Source: Zeimonas sp050187175
Lineage (GTDB): Bacteria; Pseudomonadota; Gammaproteobacteria; Burkholderiales; Burkholderiaceae_E
Assembly (NCBI GenBank): GCA_050187175.1
Contig: JBFWXS010000004.1
Span: 121,000 to 184,999, forward strand
DNA: 64,000 bases
Direction: 5' to 3'
In this document: in pieces, positions 15,463-23,229 of the stretch
Layout of the letters: each line of letters begins with the position of its first letter
Numbering within the stretch: the first letter of the stretch is position 1
Notes under the pieces: generated by a model
Told to the model about the DNA's origin: nothing
The model's database searches: none
The model's input: only the letters and a program-made list of their open reading frames with translations
Made by a program: the position numbers and the translations under genes

Positions 15463-17580
15463 TCAGAACGAGACGCGCATTCCCACCATCAGGTTGCGGC
15501 CCATCAGCGGCGCGGAATCCTTGATGAACGAGGCGTGATTGAAGGCCAGCTTGTTCGTCAGATTGTTCAAGCGAGCGAAGACTTCGTATGGCGTGCCGCC
15601 GAGCGTGCCGCTGAAGCCGACGCGCAGGTTCACCATGTCGTAGCCCGGCGTCGTCGACTCGAAGTCGGCGATGTGCCGCTGTGCGGCGACGCGATACCAC
15701 TCGAGCTGGCCGTTCCAGTTCGCCCAGTACGCGCCGAGCCGCGTGCCGAACCGGTAGGCGGGGATCCGCGGCAGGTTGCGGCTGCCTTGATTCTGGTCCA
15801 GCCGGCCGCGGACCGCGTCGCCGAAGACCGTGATGTCGAAGTTGGAGTTCAGCCGGTGGCGCAGCTGCGCTTCGAGGCCATTGAAGCTGGCGTCGCCCTG
15901 CGTGTACTGGATGAGCCGCAATTGCTCGTGTACGTCCAGCGTGCGCGCGTAGATGTAGTTGTCGACGCGATTGTGAAAGGCGGTGATCGAGAAGGTGGTT
16001 GCGCCCGCATGCTTGCGAAGCGAGACGTCGATGTTGTTCGAAGTCTCCGCGCCGAGCCGGTAGTCGCCGCGTTCGTAGGTGCGTGTTGCCAGGTGCAGTC
16101 CGTTCGCATACAGCTCTTCGGCCGACGGCAGGCGGTGGGCGCGCGACAGCGAGACGCCCAGCGAGTAAGCCGGCGCGAAACGCCAGGTCGCGGCGGCCGA
16201 GGCGGAGGTGCCGGAGTGGCGGCGGTTGGGCTGTGCCGACTCGACCTCGGTCTGCTGCCTTTCGTGCCGGACGCCGAACTCGAAGCGGAAGTTCCGGAAG
16301 CGGTATTCCTCGAGCAGGAACACGGCCTGGTTCCGCGTGCGGGTCGGTTCGACGTACGCCTCCTCACCCAGCGCGCTGAAGTTGCGATGAGTGAGCTGTA
16401 TGCCGAACACGCCGCGGAATCCGGCGATCGGATGATGCTCGAACTCGATGCGTCCGTCCCGAGCCTTGTTGCGGAAGGTCGTGGCGATCGAATCGTCCTC
16501 GATCTCGTGATGACGGTAGTCGGTGAAGCCCGCGCGCAGCCTGACCTTCGCGAGGCCGGGCAGCGGGTCGCGATACTCGCCCCTCAGGTCCCAGCGCCGG
16601 CTGAGCAGGTCGACGTAGGGTACGCCGTGCGCATGCGAATGATCGTGGTCGTGCGCTTCGTCATGGTCATCGCCGTGGTCGTCGTCGTGATGCTCATCGC
16701 CGTCGTGATCATGGTCATGGTCGTGATCATGATCGCCGCCGGGGCAGTGCAGGCTGCTGCCGTGCGGATGGCAGCCCTCGTAGCTGTGATCGTGTCCCGG
16801 CAAGCCGTAGCGGCTGGTCTGGCGCGTGAAGGCCAGGCCGAGGTAGCCTCGCGCTCCGATCCATGATGCGCCGATGCTGCCGGTCTCCGTTCGATTGTAG
16901 GAACCTTCGACTTTGCTGCCGCCGGCCCAGCCGCTGCCGGGGCGATAGTCGCCGGCATCGCGCTTGACGCCCTCCACGTGCAATGCGAAGTTTCCCCAGC
17001 CGCCGGTCAGATCGAAAGCGCCGACGCCTTCACGGGCCGCGCTGCTGCCGCGCAGCTCGACGTTGCCTTCGTATCCCTTCTTGGGAATGGCCGTGGGGAT
17101 CTTGCGGTCCAGCACGTTGACCACGCCGCCGATCGCACCGCCGCCGTAGAGCAGTGCCGCCGGGCCGCGCAGGATCTCGATCTGCCGGGACAGCATCGGC
17201 TCCAGCGCGACCGCGTGATCGGGGCTGATCGTGGAGGCGTCCTGCACTTCGGCGCCGTCCGACAGGATCTTGACGCGCGCCGCGTCCATGCCGCGAATGA
17301 TCGGGCGGCTGGCCCCCGCGCCGAAATGGCTGGCCGAGACGCCGGGCTGGTCAGCCAGCGTTTCACCGAGCGTTCCGCTGCGCCGGTCCAGCAGATCCGC
17401 GTCCTCCAGCACGGTGACCGGCGCCGCCATCTCGGCGCTGCTTGTGGAAAGAGGGCTGGCCGATACCGTCACTGCCGGCAGCACGTCCTCGGGTTCGGCC
17501 GCGAAGCTCAGCGAGGCGGCGCCGCACAGGGCGACGGCGATTGACAGCGACAGCGGGCGAGGGCACGGGCGATGGGACAT
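15463..17580 (-). CDS. znuD: TonB-dependent outer-membrane zinc receptor ZnuD
   Basis: A 705-residue TonB-dependent receptor. It has a signal peptide cut near ASLSFAAEP, a plug domain with VTVLEDADLLDRR, RPIIRGMDAARVKILSDG and LRGPAALLYGGGAIGGVVN, and a beta barrel ending in VGMRVSF with a terminal aromatic. Residues about 265-320 form a very long His/Asp-rich external loop (HDHDHDHDHDGDEHHDDDHG and more), the zinc-capture loop typical of ZnuD. It imports zinc across the outer membrane with TonB energy. It is divergent from zur, with a Zur-box-like element in the shared upstream region, so zinc repression is expected. Confidence 0.93.
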   Translation of the reverse strand: MSHRPCPRPLSLSIAVALCGAASLSFAAEPEDVLPAVTVSASPLSTSSAEMAAPVTVLEDADLLDRRSGTLGETLADQPGVSASHFGAGASRPIIRGMDAARVKILSDGAEVQDASTISPDHAVALEPMLSRQIEILRGPAALLYGGGAIGGVVNVLDRKIPTAIPKKGYEGNVELRGSSAAREGVGAFDLTGGWGNFALHVEGVKRDAGDYRPGSGWAGGSKVEGSYNRTETGSIGASWIGARGYLGLAFTRQTSRYGLPGHDHSYEGCHPHGSSLHCPGGDHDHDHDHDHDGDEHHDDDHGDDHDEAHDHDHSHAHGVPYVDLLSRRWDLRGEYRDPLPGLAKVRLRAGFTDYRHHEIEDDSIATTFRNKARDGRIEFEHHPIAGFRGVFGIQLTHRNFSALGEEAYVEPTRTRNQAVFLLEEYRFRNFRFEFGVRHERQQTEVESAQPNRRHSGTSASAAATWRFAPAYSLGVSLSRAHRLPSAEELYANGLHLATRTYERGDYRLGAETSNNIDVSLRKHAGATTFSITAFHNRVDNYIYARTLDVHEQLRLIQYTQGDASFNGLEAQLRHRLNSNFDITVFGDAVRGRLDQNQGSRNLPRIPAYRFGTRLGAYWANWNGQLEWYRVAAQRHIADFESTTPGYDMVNLRVGFSGTLGGTPYEVFARLNNLTNKLAFNHASFIKDSAPLMGRNLMVGMRVSF

Positions 17581-17641
17581 GAGATTTGCAGCGCTTGGCT
17601 CGAGAGCTCGGCGATTGAATCCGCGAGCTATCTTGGATTAT

Positions 17642-17655
17642 GAGAATGGATTTTC
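17642..17655. promoter_or_regulatory. Candidate Zur box between znuD and zur
   Basis: GAGAATGGATTTTC lies inside the AT-rich stretch at 17638-17670 between the divergent znuD and zur genes. It matches GATAATGGATTGTC before aztA and GAGAACCGATTCTC before zrgA (pattern GAnAAnnGATTnTC). Confidence 0.6.
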
Positions 17656-17705
17656 ATTATCATATCATCAGCCTTGCCGGCTTGTGCGGTAATCTTCGGG
17701 TCGCC

Positions 17706-18137
17706 ATGGAACGTTCCACCCGACAACGTGCTGCCATTCGTGACGCGCTCGATGCCGCAGGGCGGCCGCTGCTGCCGCAGGAGGTTCACGAGGCGGCGCG
17801 CCGCGAAGTGCCCGCGCTAGGCCTGGCCACCGTCTACAGGACGCTGAAGGCGCTGCTCGATGAAGAGCTGATCCAGATCGTCACCTTGCCCGGCGACAGT
17901 CCGCGCTACGAATCGCGCCGCGACGAACACGATCACCACCATCATCATTTCCAGTGCACCGAGTGCCTGCGCGTGTTCGACATCGATGCCTGTCCCGGCG
18001 ACATGCGGCAGTTCGCGCCGCCGGGCTTCACCGTCGCCCGGCACGAGCTGACGCTGTACGGGCGCTGCGGCGATTGCGCGCGCCGCGACAGCGCACGGGC
18101 CTTGGCTGCTCGCCGGAAGAAGGGGGCCAGCCGCTAG
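17706..18137 (+). CDS. zur: Fur-family zinc uptake regulator Zur
   Basis: A 143-residue Fur-family repressor. The winged-helix domain includes LPQEVHEAARREVPALGLATVYRTLKAL (its ends LPQEVHE and TVYRTLKAL are diagnostic). A His-rich hinge follows (EHDHHHHHFQCTEC). The dimerisation domain carries the first structural-zinc pair CTEC and the second CGDC. I prefer the ATG at 17706 because family similarity starts there. The earlier in-frame ATG at 17640 would overlap the operator. Its position among four zinc transport genes points to Zur rather than Fur or PerR. Confidence 0.88.
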   Translation: MERSTRQRAAIRDALDAAGRPLLPQEVHEAARREVPALGLATVYRTLKALLDEELIQIVTLPGDSPRYESRRDEHDHHHHHFQCTECLRVFDIDACPGDMRQFAPPGFTVARHELTLYGRCGDCARRDSARALAARRKKGASR

Positions 18138-18217
18138 GCCGGCCCGGTCGCTCGGTCGCCCGCCGCGGGTCGACAGTCGGCGGCTAGCGGCCCGAGGCCG
18201 GCCGGTCGCTGCTCGAC

Positions 18218-19507
18218 TCAGTGCTCGTGCGCCGGCGTGCCCAGCCAGGTCAGCCCCGCCGGCTTGAAATCCAGCGCGAGCCGCTCGGTGACGGCGGATT
18301 TCTCCAGGTCGACTACTGCGATCTGACGTCCCTCGGGATCCGAGACGTAGACCGTATGTGCAGAGGCGCCGGCCGCTATCGACGGATACGGGCTCGCACC
18401 CGGCATCGATGCGATGGCCGCAAGCGAGGTCTTCAGCGCCCAGCCGCGCGTCGCGTCGAGCACGTGCAGGGCCCCGCGATCGTCGAGCACGAGGAAGTGC
18501 TTTCCGTCCGCGTCGAAACCGTGCGCGCGCCGGGTCCGGCCGTCCGCCCATTCGATCTGCGTGATCCGGCCGGCCTGGGGGTCGATCTCGAACAGCAGGC
18601 CGGGCGACGCGATGCCGACGAACGAGTCTAGATGATCGTGACCCGCGACCGTACCGATGCGTACGGCGGCATCGAGGCCCGGCGGATTGTCGATCTTCGT
18701 CGCCGTGAACTCGTCGCCGGCCTGGGTCACTACCAGGACGCCGTCGGCGCAGCCGAAGGCCGAGTGATTCCGGTTGGAATAGCTGCCGTGCAGTGAAGGG
18801 CACAGTTCGTCGAAACGCTTGACGAAGCGGTAGCTGGCGCCGTCGCGCCGGTACAGCTCCACCTGCTGCGGAAGCGTGCCGGCACTCTCAGGATCGCGAT
18901 AGGTCGTGAGCAGGTAGTCGCCGCGCGGCTCAGCGGTGCCGTGCATCGGCAGCGGCAGCTCCATCGCCGCTTCGTGCCGAGCCGCGCCGATGCCGGCATC
19001 GGTCAGCGTGACCACCGCGGCCTTCTGGCCGGTCGTATCGAGGCCGTCCATGAAGATCGCGCCGATTCCGTCGTGAGTCTCGTAGTGCGTCGGGCGTACG
19101 CCGTCGATGCTGAAGTCCAGCCGCTTCGGCGCCTCCTTGTAGTCATGCAGATGATCGCCATGGTCTTCCTGCCAAATGCCGCCGTCGATCAGCTCGACGA
19201 GGTCCTGCGTGCGCTGAATGACGAGCGCATAGCGCTTGCCGGGGCTCGCGGCGATTGCGGAAGGAGGATTCGTCATCAGAAAGGTCTGCGCCACCGACTT
19301 GTCGTCCAGGTCGTAGATCCGGACGCTTCTGGACTGGTCCTCGATGATGGCCAGGCGTCCGGCTGTCTCGATGTGGGGATGATCATGATCGTCGTGGTCC
19401 TGGTCTTGCTGGCTGATGTCGTCTCCTGAACTGCCGCAGGCGGCCAGCAGAGACGTGAGGAAGGCTGCGGCGATCGTTCTGCCGAGAGCGCCGGTACGTC
19501 TGTTCAT
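18218..19507 (-). CDS. aztD: Zinc metallochaperone AztD-like beta-propeller lipoprotein
   Basis: About 429 residues. A signal sequence with lipobox LLAAC is followed by an Asp/His-rich segment (DHDDHDHPHIE) and a repeated beta-propeller (IIEDQSRSVRIYDL, YALVIQRTQDLVELID, DHLDSFVGIASPGLL, FDADGKHFLVLDDRGALHVLD, VYVSDPEGRQIAVVD). This is the architecture of AztD, the periplasmic chaperone that hands zinc to AztC. A GGAG 9 bases upstream favours the ATG at 19507. An ATG at 19513 is also possible. Unlike soluble AztD it appears membrane-anchored through the lipobox cysteine. It diverges from aztABC. Confidence 0.82.
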   Translation of the reverse strand: MNRRTGALGRTIAAAFLTSLLAACGSSGDDISQQDQDHDDHDHPHIETAGRLAIIEDQSRSVRIYDLDDKSVAQTFLMTNPPSAIAASPGKRYALVIQRTQDLVELIDGGIWQEDHGDHLHDYKEAPKRLDFSIDGVRPTHYETHDGIGAIFMDGLDTTGQKAAVVTLTDAGIGAARHEAAMELPLPMHGTAEPRGDYLLTTYRDPESAGTLPQQVELYRRDGASYRFVKRFDELCPSLHGSYSNRNHSAFGCADGVLVVTQAGDEFTATKIDNPPGLDAAVRIGTVAGHDHLDSFVGIASPGLLFEIDPQAGRITQIEWADGRTRRAHGFDADGKHFLVLDDRGALHVLDATRGWALKTSLAAIASMPGASPYPSIAAGASAHTVYVSDPEGRQIAVVDLEKSAVTERLALDFKPAGLTWLGTPAHEH

Positions 19508-19543
19508 CGTCATGGTCTCCGGGTGGGTAGGTGGGTGATCATA

Positions 19544-19565
19544 TGATATTAATAATTCAATATCA
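19544..19565. promoter_or_regulatory. AT-rich inverted repeat upstream of aztD
   Basis: TGATATT-AATAATTC-AATATCA is a perfect 7-bp inverted repeat with an 8-base spacer, 37 bases upstream of the aztD start. It does not match the GAnAAnnGATTnTC element closely. It may be a degenerate Zur box or the promoter itself. Confidence 0.4.
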
Positions 19566-19678
19566 ATAAAGCGCGATCGAGGACCCCGGAGGAAGAGCTC
19601 GCGTGCCACGCCATGCCACGCCGGCATCGACGCGTCCGCCGCGCCGTTGAGCTTCATCGAAGCTCGATCATCATTTAT

Positions 19679-19692
19679 GATAATGGATTGTC
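19679..19692. promoter_or_regulatory. Candidate Zur box before aztABC
   Basis: GATAATGGATTGTC lies in the larger imperfect palindrome at about 19675-19705 (ATTTATGATAATGG and TGTCATTTTCATAAAT halves). It is shared with the znuD/zur and zrgA regions. Confidence 0.6.
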
Positions 19693-19717
19693 ATTTTCAT
19701 AAATCGCAGGCCCTGAC

Positions 19718-19882
19718 TTGCCGAGCCTCGTCTTCAGATCGCATTCCGGAAACCGCGTCCCGGCACTGCCGCGGCGGCGCGCGACAGCGCTTCAGTCGGC
19801 CGGTGCCGCACGCTGCATCGCGGCCGGCGCGGCGGCGGCGCTGCTGTGGCTGTTCGTGGCCTGGGCTCTCGCATGGTGGTAG
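19718..19882 (+). CDS. Possible small membrane peptide before aztA
   Basis: A 54-codon frame from TTG at 19718 to TAG at 19880-19882. Its C-terminal 25 residues are strongly hydrophobic (AAAALLWLFVAWALAWW), a plausible single transmembrane helix. It lies between the Zur-like box and aztA in what is otherwise a 434-base gene-free interval. There is no convincing SD and the N-terminal half is Arg-rich and unremarkable, so it may be non-coding leader. I do not recognise it. Confidence 0.25.
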   Translation: MPSLVFRSHSGNRVPALPRRRATALQSAGAARCIAAGAAAALLWLFVAWALAWW

Positions 19883-19941
19883 CGGGGTCCCTGCCGCTAC
19901 CGGGGGCGTGCGCGCTTGCCGCCGCAGATCGGGAGGCGATC

Positions 19942-20607
19942 GTGTTCGAGCTTGATGAGGTCGCGCTCGGCTATCGCGGCGATCCGGTCATCAGCCGTCT
20001 GACGGGGTCGTTCGATCGCGCATCGATGACGGCGATCGTCGGTCCGAACGGTGCGGGCAAGACGACGCTGCTCAAGGCGCTGCTCGGAACGGTCGCGCCG
20101 CTCTCGGGCCGCATCCGGCGCTTGGCTTCGCCGCGCGACATCGCTTATCTGCCTCAGTTGAGCGGCGTGGACCGCGCCTTTCCGATCACCGTCGGCGACT
20201 TCGTATCGACCGGCCTGTGGTCCAGCATCGGCAGCTTCCGGGCGGTCGACCGCAGGCAATCGGATCGGATCGACGAGGCGATCGCGAACGCCGGCCTGGC
20301 AGGCGGGGCCGATGCCTGGCTTCAGGATCTGTCCGGCGGCCAGTTTCAGCGGGCCCGCTTCGCCCGGCTGTCGCTGCAGGATGCGCCGGTCGTGCTGCTG
20401 GACGAACCGTTCGCGGCCATAGATCACCGGACCGTGGACGATCTCATGAGTACGATCACGCGCTGGCATGCCGAGGGCAGGACCATCGCGGTCGTCATGC
20501 ACGATCTCGAGTTGGTTCGCCGCCATTTTCCGCGCACGCTGGCGCTCGGTGGTGCCGATATCGCGTGGGGCGACACCTCCAGCAGCCTCGCGGCGATCCA
20601 GTCATGA
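19942..20607 (+). CDS. aztA: Zinc ABC transporter ATP-binding protein AztA
   Basis: A 221-residue ABC ATPase of the manganese/zinc/iron chelate family. Walker A is GPNGAGKTT, the signature is LSGGQFQRA, Walker B is VVLLDEPFAAID, and the switch His is in VVMHDLE. I choose GTG at 19942 because GGGAGG lies 5 bases upstream and the ABC fold starts immediately (FELDEVALGYRG). The upstream in-frame ATG at 19846 would add an implausible leader. It powers zinc import with AztB, whose start overlaps the stop (ATGA). Confidence 0.9.
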   Translation: MFELDEVALGYRGDPVISRLTGSFDRASMTAIVGPNGAGKTTLLKALLGTVAPLSGRIRRLASPRDIAYLPQLSGVDRAFPITVGDFVSTGLWSSIGSFRAVDRRQSDRIDEAIANAGLAGGADAWLQDLSGGQFQRARFARLSLQDAPVVLLDEPFAAIDHRTVDDLMSTITRWHAEGRTIAVVMHDLELVRRHFPRTLALGGADIAWGDTSSSLAAIQS

Positions 20608-21473
20608 GCGTTCTGGCCGCGCTGTGGGTGCCGTTCGACGACTATGGATTCATGCGGCGCGCGCTGGCGGGATGCATCGCACTGAGCCTCGGCGCAAGTC
20701 CGCTCGGGACGGTGCTTCTATTGCGGCGTATCAGTCTGGTGGGCGATGCCTTGTCGCATGCGATCCTGCCTGGCGTCGCCGCCGGCTACTTCCTGTTCGG
20801 CCTGTCGCTGCCGGCGATGGCGGCCGGCGGGCTGACCGCGGGGTTGATCGTCGCTGGCGCCGCGGGGCTGGTCTCGCGCTTCACGGCCATCGGCGAAGAC
20901 GCGAGTCTGGCAGCGTTCTGCCTGATCTCGCTGGCGCTGGGCGTGATGCTCGTGTCGCTGCGCGGTTCCAACGTCGACCTGCTGCATGTGCTGTTCGGAT
21001 CCGTGCTGGCGCTGAGCGAGAGTGGGGTCGTGTTCTCTGCCATGGTCGCTACGGCCTCGCTGTTCGCACTGGCCATCTGCTATCGACCGCTGCTCATCGA
21101 GTGCTTCGATCCGGAGTTCGCGCGCGCCCTGGGTTGGCATGGCGCGCTGGCTCACGCCGTCTTCATCGTGCTGCTCGTCTTCAACCTGATCAGCGGCGTC
21201 CAGTCGCTGGGCACCTTGCTGGTCGTCGCCTTTCTGGTGCTGCCGGCCGCGGCGGCCCGATTCTGGGTGCGGAGCCCGGCCATGCAGATGGCGCTGGCGG
21301 CCCTCGCCGGCGTGCTCGGCAGCTATGGCGGTCTGCTGCTGTCCTACCACCTCGGGCTGGCGCCGTCGTCGGCCATCACACTGTGCCTGGGTGCGCTCTA
21401 CGTCGCTTCGCTAGTGGTCGGGCGACAGGGCAGCCTGGCAGGGTGGCGTGGGAGGGCCGCGGCGCGTGCGTGA
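20604..21473 (+). CDS. aztB: Zinc ABC transporter permease AztB
   Basis: A 289-residue polytopic membrane protein of the ABC-3 (ZnuB/MntB) family with about eight hydrophobic helices. LLLRRISLVGDALSHAILPG is the conserved first coupling region, and GVQSLGTLLVVAFLVLPAAA is the typical C-terminal segment. It starts in a 4-base overlap with aztA, implying translational coupling. It forms the inner-membrane channel for zinc delivered by AztC. Confidence 0.92.
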   Translation: MSVLAALWVPFDDYGFMRRALAGCIALSLGASPLGTVLLLRRISLVGDALSHAILPGVAAGYFLFGLSLPAMAAGGLTAGLIVAGAAGLVSRFTAIGEDASLAAFCLISLALGVMLVSLRGSNVDLLHVLFGSVLALSESGVVFSAMVATASLFALAICYRPLLIECFDPEFARALGWHGALAHAVFIVLLVFNLISGVQSLGTLLVVAFLVLPAAAARFWVRSPAMQMALAALAGVLGSYGGLLLSYHLGLAPSSAITLCLGALYVASLVVGRQGSLAGWRGRAAARA

Positions 21474-21500
21474 AGCAGTGTTTTAACAGAAGAGGGCGGG

Positions 21501-22475
21501 ATGAAAAGACATGATCAGCATCGACGCACCGCGCTGCGCGCACTGCCGCTCGCCTGCTGCCCCACGGCATGGGCGTCCAAGCGCGGCTTGAGCGTGGTGG
21601 CGAGCTTCTCAATCCTGGCCGATCTGGTCCGGCAGGTCGGCGGCCCGGACGTGAACGTCGTCTCGCTGGTCGGCGCGGACGCGGACGCTCATGTCTTCGA
21701 GCCTTCGCCGCGCGACGCCAGGACGGTCGGCGATGCAGGGCTGCTTGTCATCAACGGACTGGGCTTCGAGGGCTGGATCGACCGGCTGAAGAAATCAGTC
21801 GGTTTCAGAGGCCTCGAAGTCGTCGCGTCCAGACGCATCAAGGCGCGCAGGCTAGGGCCGCGTCTCCATGCGCATTCGAAGAACGAGCATGCGAAGAACG
21901 AAGGCCATGGACATCATCATCATCCGGGTGAGCTCGATCCTCATGCCTGGCACGACGTGGCCAATGTGCTCGTCTATGTGGACAACATCGCGCAGGCGCT
22001 GGCACAGGCAGATCCTCCCAATGCTGCCGGCTACCGGACGCGGGTGCAGGCGTACTCCGAACGGCTGCGGGCGCTGGATGCGGCGATTCGCCGGGCGATC
22101 GGCGCCTTGCCCGCGCAGCGCCGCACCATTCTGACGACCCATGATTCGTTCGGCTACTACGCCGACGCCTACGGGCTGCGCATCCTGCCCGTGCGGGGCC
22201 TGTCGAACGAGGCCGAGCCGTCGGCGAGAGAGATCGCGCGGCTGGCCGATCGCGTGCGCAAGGAACGCATCGCGGCGCTGTTCCTGGAAAACATCACCGA
22301 CCCGCGGCTGATCGAACAGCTGGCGCGCGAGACCAGGACGGCGATCGGCGGGAGGCTGTACTCGGACGCGCTGTCGGGGCCCACCGGCACCGCCAGAAGC
22401 TACATCGAGCTGATGGAGACGAACACGGCTACGCTCGTCAGTGCGCTGGCGCCGCCGGCAGCCGGCCGCGCTTGA
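21501..22475 (+). CDS. aztC: Zinc-binding periplasmic protein AztC/ZnuA-like
   Basis: A 324-residue cluster A-I solute-binding protein. The putative zinc ligands are H64 (DADAHVFEP), the His in DPHAWHD, the His in TTHDSFGYYADAYGL, and the Asp in GGRLYSDALSGP. A mobile His-rich loop is GHGHHHHPGELD at about 136-147. The leader (RRTALRALPLACC...AWAS) is short and less typical, so the cleavage site is uncertain. It receives zinc, partly from AztD, and docks on AztB. The stop codon is at 22473-22475, directly before the scaffold gap, so the protein is complete. Confidence 0.92.
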   Translation: MKRHDQHRRTALRALPLACCPTAWASKRGLSVVASFSILADLVRQVGGPDVNVVSLVGADADAHVFEPSPRDARTVGDAGLLVINGLGFEGWIDRLKKSVGFRGLEVVASRRIKARRLGPRLHAHSKNEHAKNEGHGHHHHPGELDPHAWHDVANVLVYVDNIAQALAQADPPNAAGYRTRVQAYSERLRALDAAIRRAIGALPAQRRTILTTHDSFGYYADAYGLRILPVRGLSNEAEPSAREIARLADRVRKERIAALFLENITDPRLIEQLARETRTAIGGRLYSDALSGPTGTARSYIELMETNTATLVSALAPPAAGRA

Positions 22476-22476
22476 C

Positions 22477-22576
22477 NNNNNNNNNNNNNNNNNNNNNNNN
22501 NNNNNNNNNNNNNNNNNNNNNNNNNNNNNNNNNNNNNNNNNNNNNNNNNNNNNNNNNNNNNNNNNNNNNNNNNNNN
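22477..22576. other. Scaffold gap (100 N)
   Basis: An N run of exactly 100 between the aztC stop and a tandem repeat. The two flanks share no common end sequence, unlike the first gap, so an unknown amount of sequence is missing here. Confidence 0.95.
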
Positions 22577-22624
22577 GAAGGGCGCAAGAGATGAAGGGTG
22601 CGAGAGATGAAGGGCGCAAGAGAT
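22577..22624. repeat. 16-bp tandem repeat at the gap edge
   Basis: Three near-identical units of 16 bases (GAAGGGCGCAAGAGAT, GAAGGGTGCGAGAGAT, GAAGGGCGCAAGAGAT) follow the N run, then a partial fourth. The array probably extends into the gap and caused the assembly break. Confidence 0.8.
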
Positions 22625-22653
22625 GAAGCGTGCGGAGGGCAGGGCGCGGAGAT

Positions 22654-23217
22654 TCAGCGGCCGCCGGTCGTGCCCGTATGCTTGCGGACGCTGGCGGCGG
22701 CCAGCGTATAACCGCTGACCCCCATCAGTGAATCGGCACGCTTGACGTCCAGCGTGCCGCTGACCCACACCGCGTCCATCGTGCGCAAGCCCTTCACGGG
22801 AGAGGCGCTGCGTACATGAATGATCTGGTTCGCCGGCGGCGGCGGCGTGTGGATGCAGGCGCCGAAGTACGGAACCAGCAGGAACTCCTGGATCGCGCCC
22901 TTGACCTCTTCGAGAGGCACGACATAGCCCGGCAGCCTGACGGCCTGCCCAGCCAGCTCGCGGACGGTGGGCGCCTTGTCCCAGACTTCACGCATCCGGT
23001 CGTACAGCTGCTGGACGCGCGGATCGAAGTCCGACGCATTGGCCAGATGCTGCAGATCCTTGAACTCCTTGGTCGGATCCCAATCCTTGGGGATCAGATC
23101 GTTCCATGAGAGCTCGCGATAGCTGGTCGCGGCGGCGCCGCGCGAAAAGCAGCCCGCCGTCGCGATCAGCGCGGCGGCAAGCAATCGGCGTCTGGACAGG
23201 TCTTCGGGCATTGTCAT
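22654..23217 (-). CDS. DUF3299 family exported protein of a Zrg-like zinc system
   Basis: A 187-residue protein with an Arg-rich hydrophobic leader (SRRRLLAAALIATAGC), perhaps a lipoprotein. The DUF3299 core includes LPGYVVPLEEV and VPYFGACIHTPPPPANQIIHV (its ACIHTPPPP part is diagnostic), the latter with a Cys-His pair that could bind metal. It is the last gene of a four-gene leftward operon with an FtsX-like permease, ATPase and DUF2796/ZrgA protein, the composition of the zinc-regulated zrg cluster of Vibrio cholerae. Its biochemical role is not known to me. Confidence 0.78.
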   Translation of the reverse strand: MTMPEDLSRRRLLAAALIATAGCFSRGAAATSYRELSWNDLIPKDWDPTKEFKDLQHLANASDFDPRVQQLYDRMREVWDKAPTVRELAGQAVRLPGYVVPLEEVKGAIQEFLLVPYFGACIHTPPPPANQIIHVRSASPVKGLRTMDAVWVSGTLDVKRADSLMGVSGYTLAAASVRKHTGTTGGR

Positions 23218-23229
23218 GAGCTCGTCGGT

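Noticed and set aside
22577..22624. Possible CRISPR array
   Set aside because: The units are contiguous 16-mers without spacers and no cas gene is nearby.
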